Shown in pieces: positions 42,863 to 52,107 of a DNA stretch of 64,000 bases. The stretch is from positions 558,001 through 622,000 of the forward strand of contig JAXGLZ010000001.1 of NCBI GenBank assembly GCA_040768925.1, written 5' to 3'. The notes beneath the pieces are model-generated. The model ran no database searches and was not told the origin of the DNA. It was given only the letters and a program-made list of their open reading frames with translations. Position 1 is the first letter of the stretch. Each line of letters begins with the position of its first letter. The position numbers and the translations under genes were made by a program. Source of the stretch: CALNBC01 sp040768925. Lineage in GTDB: Bacteria > Bacillota > Clostridia > Christensenellales > CALWSW01.

Positions 42863-43147
42863 TTAGTCTATTAAGCGAAGATGGGATTTGCCACAGCAGG
42901 CGCAATAACCGGCTGCGCGAGGATGGGATTTGCCACAGCAGGCGCAATAACCGGCTGCGCGAAGATGGGATTTGCCACAGCAGGCGCAATAACCGGCTGC
43001 GTCCGTGTGAGCCGCGGCCGGGGGACGGAAGGCGGCCGCCCGGCCGCAAAAGGAGCCGGCGTCTTCAGCAGAGAGGCCCGGGGGGCTTCGCAGCCGCTTC
43101 AAGCGCGCGCGCAGGCATTTTTCCCGCGTTTCGAATACGCGCGGCAA
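42863..43147 (-). CDS. Possible small protein with three CACCGKSH repeats
   Basis: Up to 94 residues. The C-terminal 45 are three exact 14-residue repeats, AAGYCACCGKSH(L/P)R, ending in LID and a stop 25 nt before the DUF3298 gene on the same strand. The CxCC-x3-H spacing resembles a minimal zinc knuckle. Coding evidence is weak: no convincing ribosome binding site or ATG was found, and the DNA is a 42-bp tandem repeat (42881-42922, 42923-42964, then a third copy of about 37 bp) that is almost identical base for base. It could be a real Cys-rich partner of the Cys-rich DUF3298 protein or a recent repeat expansion. Confidence 0.35.
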   Translation of the reverse strand: MPRVFETREKCLRARLKRLRSPPGLSAEDAGSFCGRAAAFRPPAAAHTDAAGYCACCGKSHLRAAGYCACCGKSHPRAAGYCACCGKSHLRLID

Positions 43148-43477
43148 CCGCGCTTTTTTGAACGCCGTTCATTTGCACGCGCATCCGGGCAAAATCCGCC
43201 GCGTTCTTTTGCCGAATCCATTCGATTGGAAAGCAGAAAACCCTTTCGAATACGGATGCGGTATCCTCGGTTCGCGCGGCAGAATCGCCCCCGACAAGCC
43301 CGCGCGGTCCCCGGCCAAAGCCTCGGCGGCGCGGCATCTTACGGGGAAAGCCCGTTCAGGCGGCCGCCGCGGGATAAAACGCCCGGCCGCATGGATTCGC
43401 GGGCATCTGCGGCGGCGCGCAAATTTTTCGGCTTCAGATTTTCGCGGGGATGCCGCAATGGCACAGACGGCTTTTGC
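43148..43477. other. Intergenic region, no gene seen
   Basis: 330 bp, GC-rich, between the Cys-repeat reading frame and the ccsA stop. No promoter, terminator or conserved frame was recognised. Confidence 0.4.
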
Positions 43478-44275
43478 TCACGCATAGCTGTGCAGCCCCG
43501 GCAGGATCTGGTTCACCCCGATGAAGGTGAACAGGATGCAAACAAGGGCAATGATCGTATAATACGCCATGCGTTTGCCCTGCCACTTTTTGCGCAGGCG
43601 CTGATGCAGGTAGATCGCGTAGATGATCCAGGTGATGAGCGCCCAGGTTTCTTTGGGGTCCCACGTCCAGAACGAGGACCAGGCCTGTTCCGCCCAGATG
43701 CAGCCGGAAAGGATCACGATCGTCAGCATCAGAAAGCCGAAGGCGATCAGCCTGTACGACAAATAGTCAAGCTGGGGCAGATGCGCGTCCTCCGGGTTCT
43801 TTTTATGGGCGGCAAGGTATTTGATCCCGATGCCGCCGGCGATCGCGAAACTCGCATAGGAAAAAACCGCCGCGCCGATATGCAGGCTGAACCACGCGCT
43901 TCTTAGCGCGGGCATCAGCTCCCGGATATCCCTGGGAAGCAGGGCCGCGTAGGAAACGGCGAGAAATACCGCCGGCAGCGCGACGGAAGCGATCCAGTCC
44001 TGCTTGAGGCGAACTTTGAGAACAATGTGCATCAGCCCGATCCCCCAGCCGAACGCCGTGGCGAACTCAAACTGGTTGGAGAAGGGAATATGCCCGGCTT
44101 CAATGCCCCGCGCAACGAGATACCCCGTCAGAATCACAAATCCGGCGATGCTTGCGATCCACGAAACGCTTTTCAAACGGGCCTTTTTGAACATCGCGCC
44201 CGCAAACTGCATCACAGTCGCGATAAAATAGACCACGATGGCGGAAAAGAACAGTGTGTTCAGCAAAGTTGTCAT
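43478..44275 (-). CDS. ccsA: Cytochrome c assembly protein CcsA/ResC
   Basis: 265 residues with about eight helices. The tryptophan-rich heme-handling motif WSSFWTWDPKETWALITW (about 188-205) is diagnostic, and flanking His residues occur in SAWFSLHIGAAVF and near the C-terminus (AIYLHQ). With ResB/Ccs1 it transports heme and attaches it to CxxCH motifs outside the membrane (System II). It overlaps the resB gene by 4 nt. It lies downstream of the triheme cassette in the same direction, so it is probably part of its operon. Confidence 0.94.
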   Translation of the reverse strand: MTTLLNTLFFSAIVVYFIATVMQFAGAMFKKARLKSVSWIASIAGFVILTGYLVARGIEAGHIPFSNQFEFATAFGWGIGLMHIVLKVRLKQDWIASVALPAVFLAVSYAALLPRDIRELMPALRSAWFSLHIGAAVFSYASFAIAGGIGIKYLAAHKKNPEDAHLPQLDYLSYRLIAFGFLMLTIVILSGCIWAEQAWSSFWTWDPKETWALITWIIYAIYLHQRLRKKWQGKRMAYYTIIALVCILFTFIGVNQILPGLHSYA

Positions 44276-45513
44276 CTCGAATTTGCCTCCGATTCATTCG
44301 CATCTTCGGGGATCAATGAAATCTCATGGGAAATATCGTTGGATTTTTTCGGGCTGTACAGCGCATATCCCCCGCCGGTTATGCGCACATAAACGGGTAT
44401 CATGAAGAAGCACAGATACAGCCCCGCGATCAGCAGGGCAAAACAGGCGTACAGCGCGCCAAGCACGGCGGCGGGCAGCGTTTTCACGCGGACGCCCGAA
44501 TAGCTGATTGGGGCGTTGAAGCGATAGGTCACGCCGTCCACTTCCATGGTTTCCCCCGGAACGACGACGCCCGTCGTGCTGGTCCCGTCCTTTACCAGAT
44601 CGATCAGATAGACCGGGTTCACATAATCCGAATTCTCAATCAGGCTGACCTGCCCGTTTTCGTCGATCGCATGGTCGGGATAAAGCCCGTAAAACGCGAT
44701 GCCGTTCCGCCCGTCCAGCGAAAGGAACATTTCTTCGTCGAGCGCGACGTCATTGGAGAGGCCGTTGTTCGTAACGGTCATGGAACCCACGGTGCCATAG
44801 CTTTGCTGGAAGTATTTGTGGCCGCCGAAATTCAGGGGATGATTCACGCGGATCTCCTGTTCGCCGCTTTCGCCGCCCGTTTGATCGACGACGCGGATCG
44901 TGCTGATATAATCCGTGCGGCCCTCGTCATCCGTATGCCGGAATGCGTCAAGGGTGATTTTTGTGCCGTCCTCAAGCTGTACGGACTCCCCCGGAAAAAG
45001 CGTATAATCCTCGGCCGACGCAAGCCACATGGCGCACCCCGCGAAGACGAGCACAAGCAGAAGCCCCAGATGGGTGACGAACGAACCGTAAAAACCGAGG
45101 CTGTTTTTGAAATAGACCCTGCCGTTTTTGGTCTGCCTTTCCTTCATGCGGCGGTTTTTCAAAAGCGTTTCGATGCGTTCGAGCTTTTTGCCGCCGGTGC
45201 GGACGACATCCGCTTTTTCCGCCTGTTCGGCCGCGCCTTTCGCCTGGGCTATGGTGCTTTTCAGCCGCAGGATGGAGCACAGCAGCAGATTCAGGCACAA
45301 AAGCGCCATCAGCGAGATAAAGTACCAGCTTGCGAACACATCGTCAAGCTGCAGCGCCAGTATCGCGCCGCCAATGCCCGGGAACGCGGCCAAATAGTAG
45401 GCGGCGTCGTTTCCCTGCAGGATGAGCGAGCCGGCCAGCGAGCAGACAATGATCAGCACGAGCAGCGCCATGCCGAACTTCATCGATCTGAGAAATCCCC
45501 AAACCTTTTTCAT
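44272..45513 (-). CDS. resB: Cytochrome c biogenesis protein ResB/Ccs1
   Basis: 413 residues from an ATG at 45513 (AAAGGA). Three N-terminal helices (about 10-30, 55-75, 140-160), a large outer domain (about 165-365: FPGESVQLEDGTKITL, HPLNFGGHKYFQQSYG) and a last helix near 365-390 reproduce the ResB layout. The His in NFGGHKYFQQSYG is a conserved heme-related position. It forms the System II synthetase with CcsA. The thiol-reducing partners ResA and CcdA are not in the window. Confidence 0.92.
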   Translation of the reverse strand: MKKVWGFLRSMKFGMALLVLIIVCSLAGSLILQGNDAAYYLAAFPGIGGAILALQLDDVFASWYFISLMALLCLNLLLCSILRLKSTIAQAKGAAEQAEKADVVRTGGKKLERIETLLKNRRMKERQTKNGRVYFKNSLGFYGSFVTHLGLLLVLVFAGCAMWLASAEDYTLFPGESVQLEDGTKITLDAFRHTDDEGRTDYISTIRVVDQTGGESGEQEIRVNHPLNFGGHKYFQQSYGTVGSMTVTNNGLSNDVALDEEMFLSLDGRNGIAFYGLYPDHAIDENGQVSLIENSDYVNPVYLIDLVKDGTSTTGVVVPGETMEVDGVTYRFNAPISYSGVRVKTLPAAVLGALYACFALLIAGLYLCFFMIPVYVRITGGGYALYSPKKSNDISHEISLIPEDANESEANSR

Positions 45514-45676
45514 TCCGTTCCTTTCCGACAAGCCCGGCTTTGTTCCCGGATTCAAACGCCGGCGCGCCCTTTTGGAGCTGCCCGCCGCATGCCTGCCGGC
45601 TGTGCCTTTCTTCCGATTATATCAGAAAGAGGCGATAAACGCCCCTTACTGCAAATAGCAAGAGATTTTAAAGAGT

Positions 45677-46729
45677 CTATCCCGCAACGTCGAACAGGAC
45701 GTTTGCGGCGAGCGGGGACACATTGCCCGAAGCGGTCTTTGCGCGCACGCTCAGCTTATAGCTGCCCGGCGCCTCCGGCGTAAAGGCAAAGTTCCAGTAT
45801 ACCCAGCGGTCTTTGGTCGCGCCCCGCGTTTCGTATGCGGTCCACGTTTCGCCGCCGTCCAGGGAGAATTCCACCGCCACGATGGCGTCCGCGCAATCGT
45901 CGGCATACCCTTCGAAGGCGATTTCGCCGCCCAGCGGGAACGAAAGCCCGTCCGCGTAATTCATGATCGCCACTTCGGCGCGGTAGGCGTCTTCCCGCTC
46001 GTCCACAGCCGGGACCTCGTCCGAACAGGAAAGCTCGATGTCCACAACGTCCCGGGTGAAGTATTTCGCAACGGTTTCCGGTATGAAGAACTGGGTGCCG
46101 GAAGGCAGATCCCGGCCGTTCACCTGATAAACGATCATGGCCTCTTTTTCCAGCACGTAGGAAAGGGGCAGCGCGAGGCCGTATCCGTCCGAGCCGCGGA
46201 CAGTCACGGTATTGACGCCTTCGTCCAGCTCCGCAAGGGAAATGAGATCCGCGATTTTCACGCCCGTCATTTCCGCGTTTGCGGTCGCCGGCCCCGTCGC
46301 GCAGGCGCACAGCAGGATGCGCCGCTGGGGTGTTTGCTCCATGAGGTTCACGCTATAATCCTTGGTGAGCTGCCCTTTGAGGTTGACGTAATAATCGGGA
46401 GCCGCGTTGGCCGTTTCGAAGGCCGGTTTCGCGCACATGCCCGTCAAAACCGTGCCGAACAGGTTGAACACGTCGTCCGCGGGGGTGCGCACGTCCTGGT
46501 TGAAAGAGAAGCTGCCCTGAATGTTCTTTACGCTCTGATAAGTTTCGCTGTTTTCAGCTTCTTCAACGCGCACGCCGTATTCGTTTTGAACGGAGGCCTC
46601 TTCCTGAACCGGAACCGCCCCGTCCGCCGGCAAAGAATCCTGGACAGAAGCGCTCTGCTGTGCGCATCCGGACAGCAGAACGGAAGCCCCCGCAACGCCG
46701 GATAACAATCGCTTCATTTTATTTTGCAT
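45677..46729 (-). CDS. Sulfite-oxidase-fold lipoprotein, partner of the triheme protein (cassette 1)
   Basis: 350 residues from an ATG at 46729 (GGGAGG). Lipobox LLSGC (Cys22). An oxidoreductase molybdopterin-like domain (about 65-235) is followed by a Mo-co dimerisation Ig-like domain (about 250-350: EIAFEGYADDC, VEFSLDGGETWTAYE, YWNFAFTPEAPGSYKL). The position that holds the Mo-ligand Cys in this fold reads CACATG (Cys141, Cys143). The YGLALPLSYVLEKEAMIVY region matches the pterin-binding part of the family, but the usual Arg and His contacts are not obvious, so Moco binding is uncertain. It follows the triheme gene by 31 nt. It is paralogous to 52108-53163. Confidence 0.8.
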   Translation of the reverse strand: MQNKMKRLLSGVAGASVLLSGCAQQSASVQDSLPADGAVPVQEEASVQNEYGVRVEEAENSETYQSVKNIQGSFSFNQDVRTPADDVFNLFGTVLTGMCAKPAFETANAAPDYYVNLKGQLTKDYSVNLMEQTPQRRILLCACATGPATANAEMTGVKIADLISLAELDEGVNTVTVRGSDGYGLALPLSYVLEKEAMIVYQVNGRDLPSGTQFFIPETVAKYFTRDVVDIELSCSDEVPAVDEREDAYRAEVAIMNYADGLSFPLGGEIAFEGYADDCADAIVAVEFSLDGGETWTAYETRGATKDRWVYWNFAFTPEAPGSYKLSVRAKTASGNVSPLAANVLFDVAG

Positions 46730-46760
46730 AACAGTTTCCTCCCAAACAATAGCTTTTCCG

Positions 46761-48389
46761 TTATTTCGCGTTGACCATAATTTCGCCCGGGGTGTTGCTG
46801 ACAAGACCCGCGTCGGTCACGGCGCGAACCTTCAGCACATAGGCGCCGGGTTCTTCGGGCGTGAACGTAAAGTGCCAGTTGACCCATATGTCGGGATTCA
46901 GACCGCTGATGTCGTAGGAGGTCCAGGTTGCGCCGCGGTCCATGGAGAATTCGATCTTTGCCACCTTTTGGTCGAAGGCGTCCGCGTATCCCGAGAATGT
47001 GAACGGCTGGCCGGCCGGGATGATCTGGCCTTCCTGCACGTCGAAAATGCCCACGTTCGGCTTGTTGGTGTATCCGCCTTCTTCGAGCTCCCACCCGAGA
47101 TACATATAATAATTCTCCTGGGGTTCGTTCAGGACTTCGAACACGGAGATCTGTTTGACAAATTCCGCCGCGCTGCCGCTGCCCACCCAAAGCTGGGCGG
47201 GGTAGCCGTGGGCGTGGGAAAGCCTTTGCCCGTCGATTTCATAGACGACGTAGGCCTCGTGCTCGTCCAGGTGGTCCATCATGATCGGGATGGCGAAGCC
47301 GTCCGTCGCGACCGGCAGCAATACCGTGGCCCCCGGCTTCACGCCCGCGCGCTCCAGCAGCGTCTTCAGCGGAATGCCCTTGATTTCGCAGTTGCCGATC
47401 AGCGGGCCGCCGGAGGGGTTGATCGTGCAGTGCATGGTCAGGGTGGTGGTGACGGAAAGGCCCTCGTCGATCAGGTCGGTCAGCTTGGCCGTGAAGGGAT
47501 TTTCCACATGACCCTGCACCGTGAGCTCCCAATTGTCAAAAACTTCGGGATCGAGGGGGGCGTCGGCGTATTCCGCGGCATAACGGGGATAATCGTTCTC
47601 GTAATACATCCAGTTGAAGAAGAACAGATCTTCCGCTTTGGTGACCTTGTTCTGATCGGCGGAAAATTCGCCGGCAACGTTTTCAACGTCCACGATGCCG
47701 CGCAGCAAATCGTGCTTCGTCAGATCCCAAAGCTGCATTTCCTCGCCGTTGCCGGTCGCGCTGTGGCAGCTCCAGCAATCGCCGTTCATGTTTTTAAACG
47801 CCTGGTTTGTCTTGTCGTGCAGGCCGTGAATCAGCGTGCCGAAACCGTAAGCTTCCGTCACATAGCCCGGCGAATAGCTGTGGCAGTCAAGGCATTGGCC
47901 AACGGTGGTCTGGATGCCGAAGCTGTTCGAAAGGTCAACGTGCAGGTATTCCATGTTGTTCAGCGTCGCGTTCATGTCCGCGTGGCAGGCCGCGCAGCCG
48001 CGGTTGTCCGCGTCGAGATAAAACGTGTTATAGGATATGGTCGCGCCGGGATTGTGGTAAATGCCCGCGTAGTACTCCGTCGGCGTGCGCTGAATCTGCA
48101 CGCCGTTTTCAAGGGTCGTTACCTTGGGTGCGTATTCTTCCGCGCGTTCTTCCATATCCCCGTACATATCGCGGATGATATTCTGGCCGGGATAGTCCTC
48201 GGGCCCGTAGGTGGGCTCCGGCTCCTCCGCCTCCTGCCCGCCGTCAGGGGTTGCGGCGGGCGGGTTTTCCGCGTCGCTCCCGGGGGCGGTCTGCCCGGGG
48301 GAAGGGGAAGCCGGCGCGGGAGTGCCGGCGCACGCGCCCAGCAGGACGCATACCAAAAGCAATACAATCGCCATCTTCAAACGCATCAT
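46761..48389 (-). CDS. Triheme cytochrome c - sulfite-oxidase-fold fusion lipoprotein (cassette 1)
   Basis: 542 residues, GAGGAGG before the ATG. Lipobox LLGAC (Cys20) and a Pro-rich linker are followed by a cytochrome domain with three heme sites: CAACH (132-136), CLDCH (166-170) and CWSCH (205-209). A molybdopterin oxidoreductase fold spans about 285-440, with Cys321 in TMHCTINPSGG at the Mo-ligand position and the family segment CEIKGIPLKTLLERAGV. A Mo-co dimerisation Ig-like domain comes last (about 450-542). It is predicted to sit on the outer face of the membrane and pass electrons between hemes and a Mo site. The substrate is unknown. It leads the operon with 45677-46729, resB and ccsA. 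Confidence 0.88.
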   Translation of the reverse strand: MMRLKMAIVLLLVCVLLGACAGTPAPASPSPGQTAPGSDAENPPAATPDGGQEAEEPEPTYGPEDYPGQNIIRDMYGDMEERAEEYAPKVTTLENGVQIQRTPTEYYAGIYHNPGATISYNTFYLDADNRGCAACHADMNATLNNMEYLHVDLSNSFGIQTTVGQCLDCHSYSPGYVTEAYGFGTLIHGLHDKTNQAFKNMNGDCWSCHSATGNGEEMQLWDLTKHDLLRGIVDVENVAGEFSADQNKVTKAEDLFFFNWMYYENDYPRYAAEYADAPLDPEVFDNWELTVQGHVENPFTAKLTDLIDEGLSVTTTLTMHCTINPSGGPLIGNCEIKGIPLKTLLERAGVKPGATVLLPVATDGFAIPIMMDHLDEHEAYVVYEIDGQRLSHAHGYPAQLWVGSGSAAEFVKQISVFEVLNEPQENYYMYLGWELEEGGYTNKPNVGIFDVQEGQIIPAGQPFTFSGYADAFDQKVAKIEFSMDRGATWTSYDISGLNPDIWVNWHFTFTPEEPGAYVLKVRAVTDAGLVSNTPGEIMVNAK

Positions 48390-48509
48390 AATAGTTGCCT
48401 CCTCATGCTGTGATCAAAAAAGAGCGCTTTTTCTCTGCAATGGTGAGATATGGGAAAATCCGGGTTCAATTCGGCTGCTGCAAAGACATCGATCGGTAAG
48501 GATGTATCG

Positions 48510-48540
48510 AGCGTAAACCCTGCCCCTGGGGCAGAGTCAA
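48510..48540 (-). promoter_or_regulatory. MerR-type promoter of cassette 1
   Basis: On the minus strand TTGACT (48540-48535), a 19-bp spacer and TACGCT (48515-48510). The spacer is filled by the perfect dyad CTGCCCC-T-GGGGCAG (48520-48534). An over-long spacer with a central dyad is the hallmark of promoters activated by MerR-family proteins through DNA untwisting. A divergent merR gene starts 84 nt away. The same structure lies upstream of cassette 2. Confidence 0.82.
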
Positions 48541-48623
48541 GCCTTATTGACGGGAAAATAACAGGCTGATAAGATGGATGCAAAGCGATTCGAGCGCAAA
48601 TATCACCACAAAGGTAATCGGCT

Positions 48624-49487
48624 ATGAAAATTCTAAGCATCGGCCAGATGGCAAAATTGAATTCCGTAAGCGAAAAAGCGCTGCGGATCTATCATAAGGA
48701 GGGATTGCTGATCCCCCGGTATGTGGACGAACAGACGGGATACCGTTACTATACCATTCAGCAGTCCGCCACGCTTGACATGATCCTGCAGATGAAGGAG
48801 ATCGGCCTTTCGCTCAACACCATCAAAGAAATCATCGGGACCCGGGATATCGACTTTCTGAAAAGCGTTATGGAACAGCACATCACCGGGCTGGAGAAAA
48901 AAATACACACCCTGCTGAGAGCCAATAAAACGTCGGAACAGATCCTCGAACAGTGCCATCTCTGCAAAAACAAGCCGGAAATCATGAAAATCACGGTGGA
49001 AGAATTCCCCGAGCGCCAAAAACTGTGCTTCCGCATCCACAGTTTCAGCGTCGCGCAGGAAGTCGACCCGGCCATTACGGCGCTGGAGGCATGGGAAAAC
49101 AACCTTCGCAAGGTGAAACAGCAGTTTCTTGCGAGGGGGCTGCCGCTTACGCTTTTCCGCAATATCGGCTGCATCGTCTCAAAGCAGGACCTGCTGGAGC
49201 GCAGGGTGTGTTTTGGGGAGGCGTTTGTTTTTCTGGACGACAATATGGGTGTTGAGCCGGACGCCGCGCTGCCCGCGGGCAGGTTCGTCTGCATGTACTG
49301 CGACGGCATGACCGCGCCGGACGGCAGCTATGTCGAGGAGGCCGCCATTTTGGAAATGCTCGATTATATCGAGGAACACAATCTCACCGTCAACGGCGAT
49401 TACCATGGCGAGGTTTTGGCGGAAACGCCCGCTTTTCATTATACGGACAGAGAAATGTTCGTGAAGCTGCAGATCCCCGTGGTGTGA
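48624..49487 (+). CDS. MerR-family transcriptional activator with GyrI-like effector domain
   Basis: 287 residues. The N-terminal MerR winged helix is complete (LSIGQMAKLNSVSEKALRIYHKEGLL, then TGYRYYTIQQSATL), followed by the dimer coiled coil (about 80-115) and a C-terminal effector domain of about 165 residues similar to the BmrR/GyrI ligand fold (EFPERQKLCFRIHSF at its start, a D/E-rich pocket FVFLDDNMGVEPD, YVEEAAILEMLDYIEEH). BmrR-type regulators bind small organic ligands. It lies divergent from cassette 1 and very probably controls both cassettes through the shared dyad. Confidence 0.88.
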   Translation: MKILSIGQMAKLNSVSEKALRIYHKEGLLIPRYVDEQTGYRYYTIQQSATLDMILQMKEIGLSLNTIKEIIGTRDIDFLKSVMEQHITGLEKKIHTLLRANKTSEQILEQCHLCKNKPEIMKITVEEFPERQKLCFRIHSFSVAQEVDPAITALEAWENNLRKVKQQFLARGLPLTLFRNIGCIVSKQDLLERRVCFGEAFVFLDDNMGVEPDAALPAGRFVCMYCDGMTAPDGSYVEEAAILEMLDYIEEHNLTVNGDYHGEVLAETPAFHYTDREMFVKLQIPVV

Positions 49488-49505
49488 ATCGCGCGGCATG
49501 GCTGG

Positions 49506-51800
49506 TCATGACGGCTTTGCGTGGAATAGCTGGAACAGGTATTCCTGCTCGATCCACGCGCAGGTTTCCGAATAAATGCGATAACTGTTCTTAATAAAGA
49601 CATTGGCGGGGGAAGCCGCGCCCTTTTCCGCCAGCGGGCGGTTTTTTTTGAGTTCTTCCAGGGCGTATAAATGGTTGCGCCAGCCGCGGTCGATGCAGTG
49701 CAGCAGAAGCATGCTCCGGGCCTGTTCCCATTCGCCGCCGAACAGTTTTGCGCGTTCCTCATACGCAAAAAGCGCCAAATCCCCGTATATCCCGCCAAGC
49801 TCCTTTGCCGTATCAAACCGCGGCCCGGCCGCGTACCGCACCCCGAACAGCCCGGCGCATTCCCGCTCCAATTCCCGGATTTCCTGTTCGCTCGGCGCGG
49901 CGCCGGGCAGATATTCTTTTTGCAGCCGGAGGATCTGCCTTTTGATCAGGTCCTTTGCAAGGCCGTCAAGATCCTGCCGCGTCAGCGCGCGTTCCCGGAA
50001 TTCCAGAATCTGTTTGCGCTGCCGCTGGATGACCGTATCCTCCTCCAGCGCGCGCTTGCGCTGGGCCGCCGCGCTCGCTTCCGCGGAATCTTGGGCGCGG
50101 CGGAAGGCGCGGGGCGAAAATTTCGCGGCGCCGCCCCCGTGCAGCCGGTAAACCTCGTCGTCCGGCGCGATGAAAAAGATGCTTTCCCCCGGGTCGCCCT
50201 GGCGGCCCGCCCTGCCCGAAAGCTGTTCGTCCACCCTTCCGGAATGGTGCCGTTCCGCACCCAGCACAAGCAGCCCGCCAAGGGCGCGTATCCGCCCGCT
50301 TTCCCCCGCGCCGCCCGCGCCGAGGAGGATGTCCGTGCCGCGCCCCGCCATGTTCGTCGCGACGGTTACCGCGCCGCTTTTGCCGGCCTGTTTGATGATC
50401 GCCGCTTCCTCGGCGTGCAGTTTCGCGTTCAGAACGGAGTGGGGAACGCGTTCCCGGTGAAGCAGCGCGCTGACTTCCTCGCTCATTTCCACACTGGGCG
50501 TGCCGATCAGAACGGGCCTGCCGCTCTTGTATTCGTTTTGGGCCTTTTTTGTCAGTTTTTCCAGCTTGTCCTGCCGGCAGGAACACAAAACATCTTCCCG
50601 GTCTATGCGGATGCAGGGCCTGTTCGGCGGAATGCGGCGCACGGCCGCGCCAAAGGTGCCCTCCAATTCGCGCCTGGCGGTCCAGGCGGTGCCGGTCATG
50701 CCGGAAACGCCGCGATACCCCTTGAAAAAACCCTGGTAGGTTATCGTGGCCAGGGCGTCGCTTTCGGGGTGGATTTCTGCGCGCTCCTTCGCCTCGATCG
50801 CCTGGTGCAGCCCTTCCGAGAACCTGCGCCCTTCCATGACCCGGCCCGTGTGCCTGTCGACGATGCGCACCCGCCCGTCCAAAACGATATAGTCGATGTC
50901 TTGCCGCATCAGGCCGTACGCCCGCATGGCCTGGATGACCCGGTGATAGGTTTCGGCGTTTTCCGGCGAAAACAGGTTAAAAATGCGGTAATAAGCCTGG
51001 GCTTTGCGCACGCCTTCCGGGCAGATGAAAACCGCTTTCTTTTTTTCGTCCACAATATAATCGGCGGTTTCGCCGTCTATTTCGGCGTCCTCGTCAAACG
51101 AAGCGTAATGCCGGGGCTTGAGGTAGCGGACCAGCGTGTCCGCCTGGGCGCAGTTCAATACGCCCGTTTCGCCGGAGGAGGATAAAATCATCGGGGTCGT
51201 GGCTTCGTCCAGAAGGATGCTGTCCGCCTCGTCCACGATCGCCCGGTACAGCCCCCGCTGCACCCGCTGGGAAATATCCGTCACGATGCCGTCCCGAAGA
51301 TAGTCGAAACCCAGTTCCGTGGCGGTCGCATAAAGCACGTCGCACCGATAGGCCCGCTGCTTTTTTTCGCATTCATGGCCGGCCAGCGTCAGGCCCGCCG
51401 TAACGCCCAGCGCCTCATAGGCCGGCAGCATCCAGTTGTAATCGCGCTCCGCCAGGTATTCGTTCGCCGTGGCGATATGCACAAAATCCCCTTTGACCGC
51501 GTGAAAATAAGCGGGCATGACGGCTGTCAGCGTCTTGCCTTCGCCTGTGTTCATTTCGATGATATTCCCGTTGCACAAAGCGGCCGCCGCCAGCAGCTGC
51601 ACGTTAAAGACGCGGTAGCCCAGGGTGAGCTCCGCGGCCGCCGCGGCCGCGCCGCACGCCTTTTGCGCAAGATCCCCGGCTTTGGGGTTTGATTTCAGTT
51701 CCCTGGTGACGGCGCCGAGGCGATGTATTCCGATATTGAGATAGGCGTCGCGCCAATAAGCGGCCTCGCGGGCCGTTTTTCTCAATTGCCGCAATGTCAT
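49506..51800 (-). CDS. secA2: Accessory preprotein translocase ATPase SecA2
   Basis: 764 residues, shorter than housekeeping SecA. The DEAD motor 1 has Walker A in EMNTGEGKTLTAVMPAY and VDEADSILLDEATTPMI. The preprotein crosslinking domain follows (about 215-340), then motor 2 with VTVATNMAGRGTDILLGAG and LLVLGAERHHSGRVDEQLSGR. The Zn-binding C-terminal tail is missing, as in SecA2 proteins. SecA2 exports a restricted set of surface proteins. No SecY2 or cognate glycoprotein genes are near. Its place between the two cytochrome cassettes suggests a possible link to their export. The start lacks a strong ribosome binding site. Confidence 0.88.
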   Translation of the reverse strand: MTLRQLRKTAREAAYWRDAYLNIGIHRLGAVTRELKSNPKAGDLAQKACGAAAAAAELTLGYRVFNVQLLAAAALCNGNIIEMNTGEGKTLTAVMPAYFHAVKGDFVHIATANEYLAERDYNWMLPAYEALGVTAGLTLAGHECEKKQRAYRCDVLYATATELGFDYLRDGIVTDISQRVQRGLYRAIVDEADSILLDEATTPMILSSSGETGVLNCAQADTLVRYLKPRHYASFDEDAEIDGETADYIVDEKKKAVFICPEGVRKAQAYYRIFNLFSPENAETYHRVIQAMRAYGLMRQDIDYIVLDGRVRIVDRHTGRVMEGRRFSEGLHQAIEAKERAEIHPESDALATITYQGFFKGYRGVSGMTGTAWTARRELEGTFGAAVRRIPPNRPCIRIDREDVLCSCRQDKLEKLTKKAQNEYKSGRPVLIGTPSVEMSEEVSALLHRERVPHSVLNAKLHAEEAAIIKQAGKSGAVTVATNMAGRGTDILLGAGGAGESGRIRALGGLLVLGAERHHSGRVDEQLSGRAGRQGDPGESIFFIAPDDEVYRLHGGGAAKFSPRAFRRAQDSAEASAAAQRKRALEEDTVIQRQRKQILEFRERALTRQDLDGLAKDLIKRQILRLQKEYLPGAAPSEQEIRELERECAGLFGVRYAAGPRFDTAKELGGIYGDLALFAYEERAKLFGGEWEQARSMLLLHCIDRGWRNHLYALEELKKNRPLAEKGAASPANVFIKNSYRIYSETCAWIEQEYLFQLFHAKPS

Positions 51801-52107
51801 GGTGCGTTTTGTCTTTCTTGGCTTTCACTTTTGCCGCAGGCATGCCGGCGGCAGCGCCCGAATTTCCGGCCGGGCCGGTTTGCGGCGCCTCGCAAAATAG
51901 AATTTGGGGGGTATCCGCCCGGCGCTTTGACCGGTCCTGTCCGCTTAAACCGCAACGGGCCGCCGGCCCGGCGTTCGGGGAATTGCCCCCGAATGCCGGG
52001 CGTGGCAGCCCATTGTCGCCTATGCCGGATGCCGCAGCGCGGCACCCGTTTGCCCGGCGGCGTTTTTGAACCGCGTTGCCTGACGCGGCGCCGCCCGGTT
52101 CCGGCTT
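51801..52107. other. Intergenic region, no gene seen
   Basis: 307 bp of GC-rich sequence between cassette 2 and secA2, both leftward. No clear terminator or promoter was found, so read-through from cassette 2 into secA2 is possible. Confidence 0.4.

Noticed and set aside
42881..43001. Tandem 42-bp repeats as a CRISPR array
   Set aside because: No unique spacers between units and no cas genes.
42881..43906. Plus-strand frame of 341 codons starting in the 42-bp repeats
   Set aside because: It runs antisense into ccsA and through the GC-rich gap without any recognisable motif.
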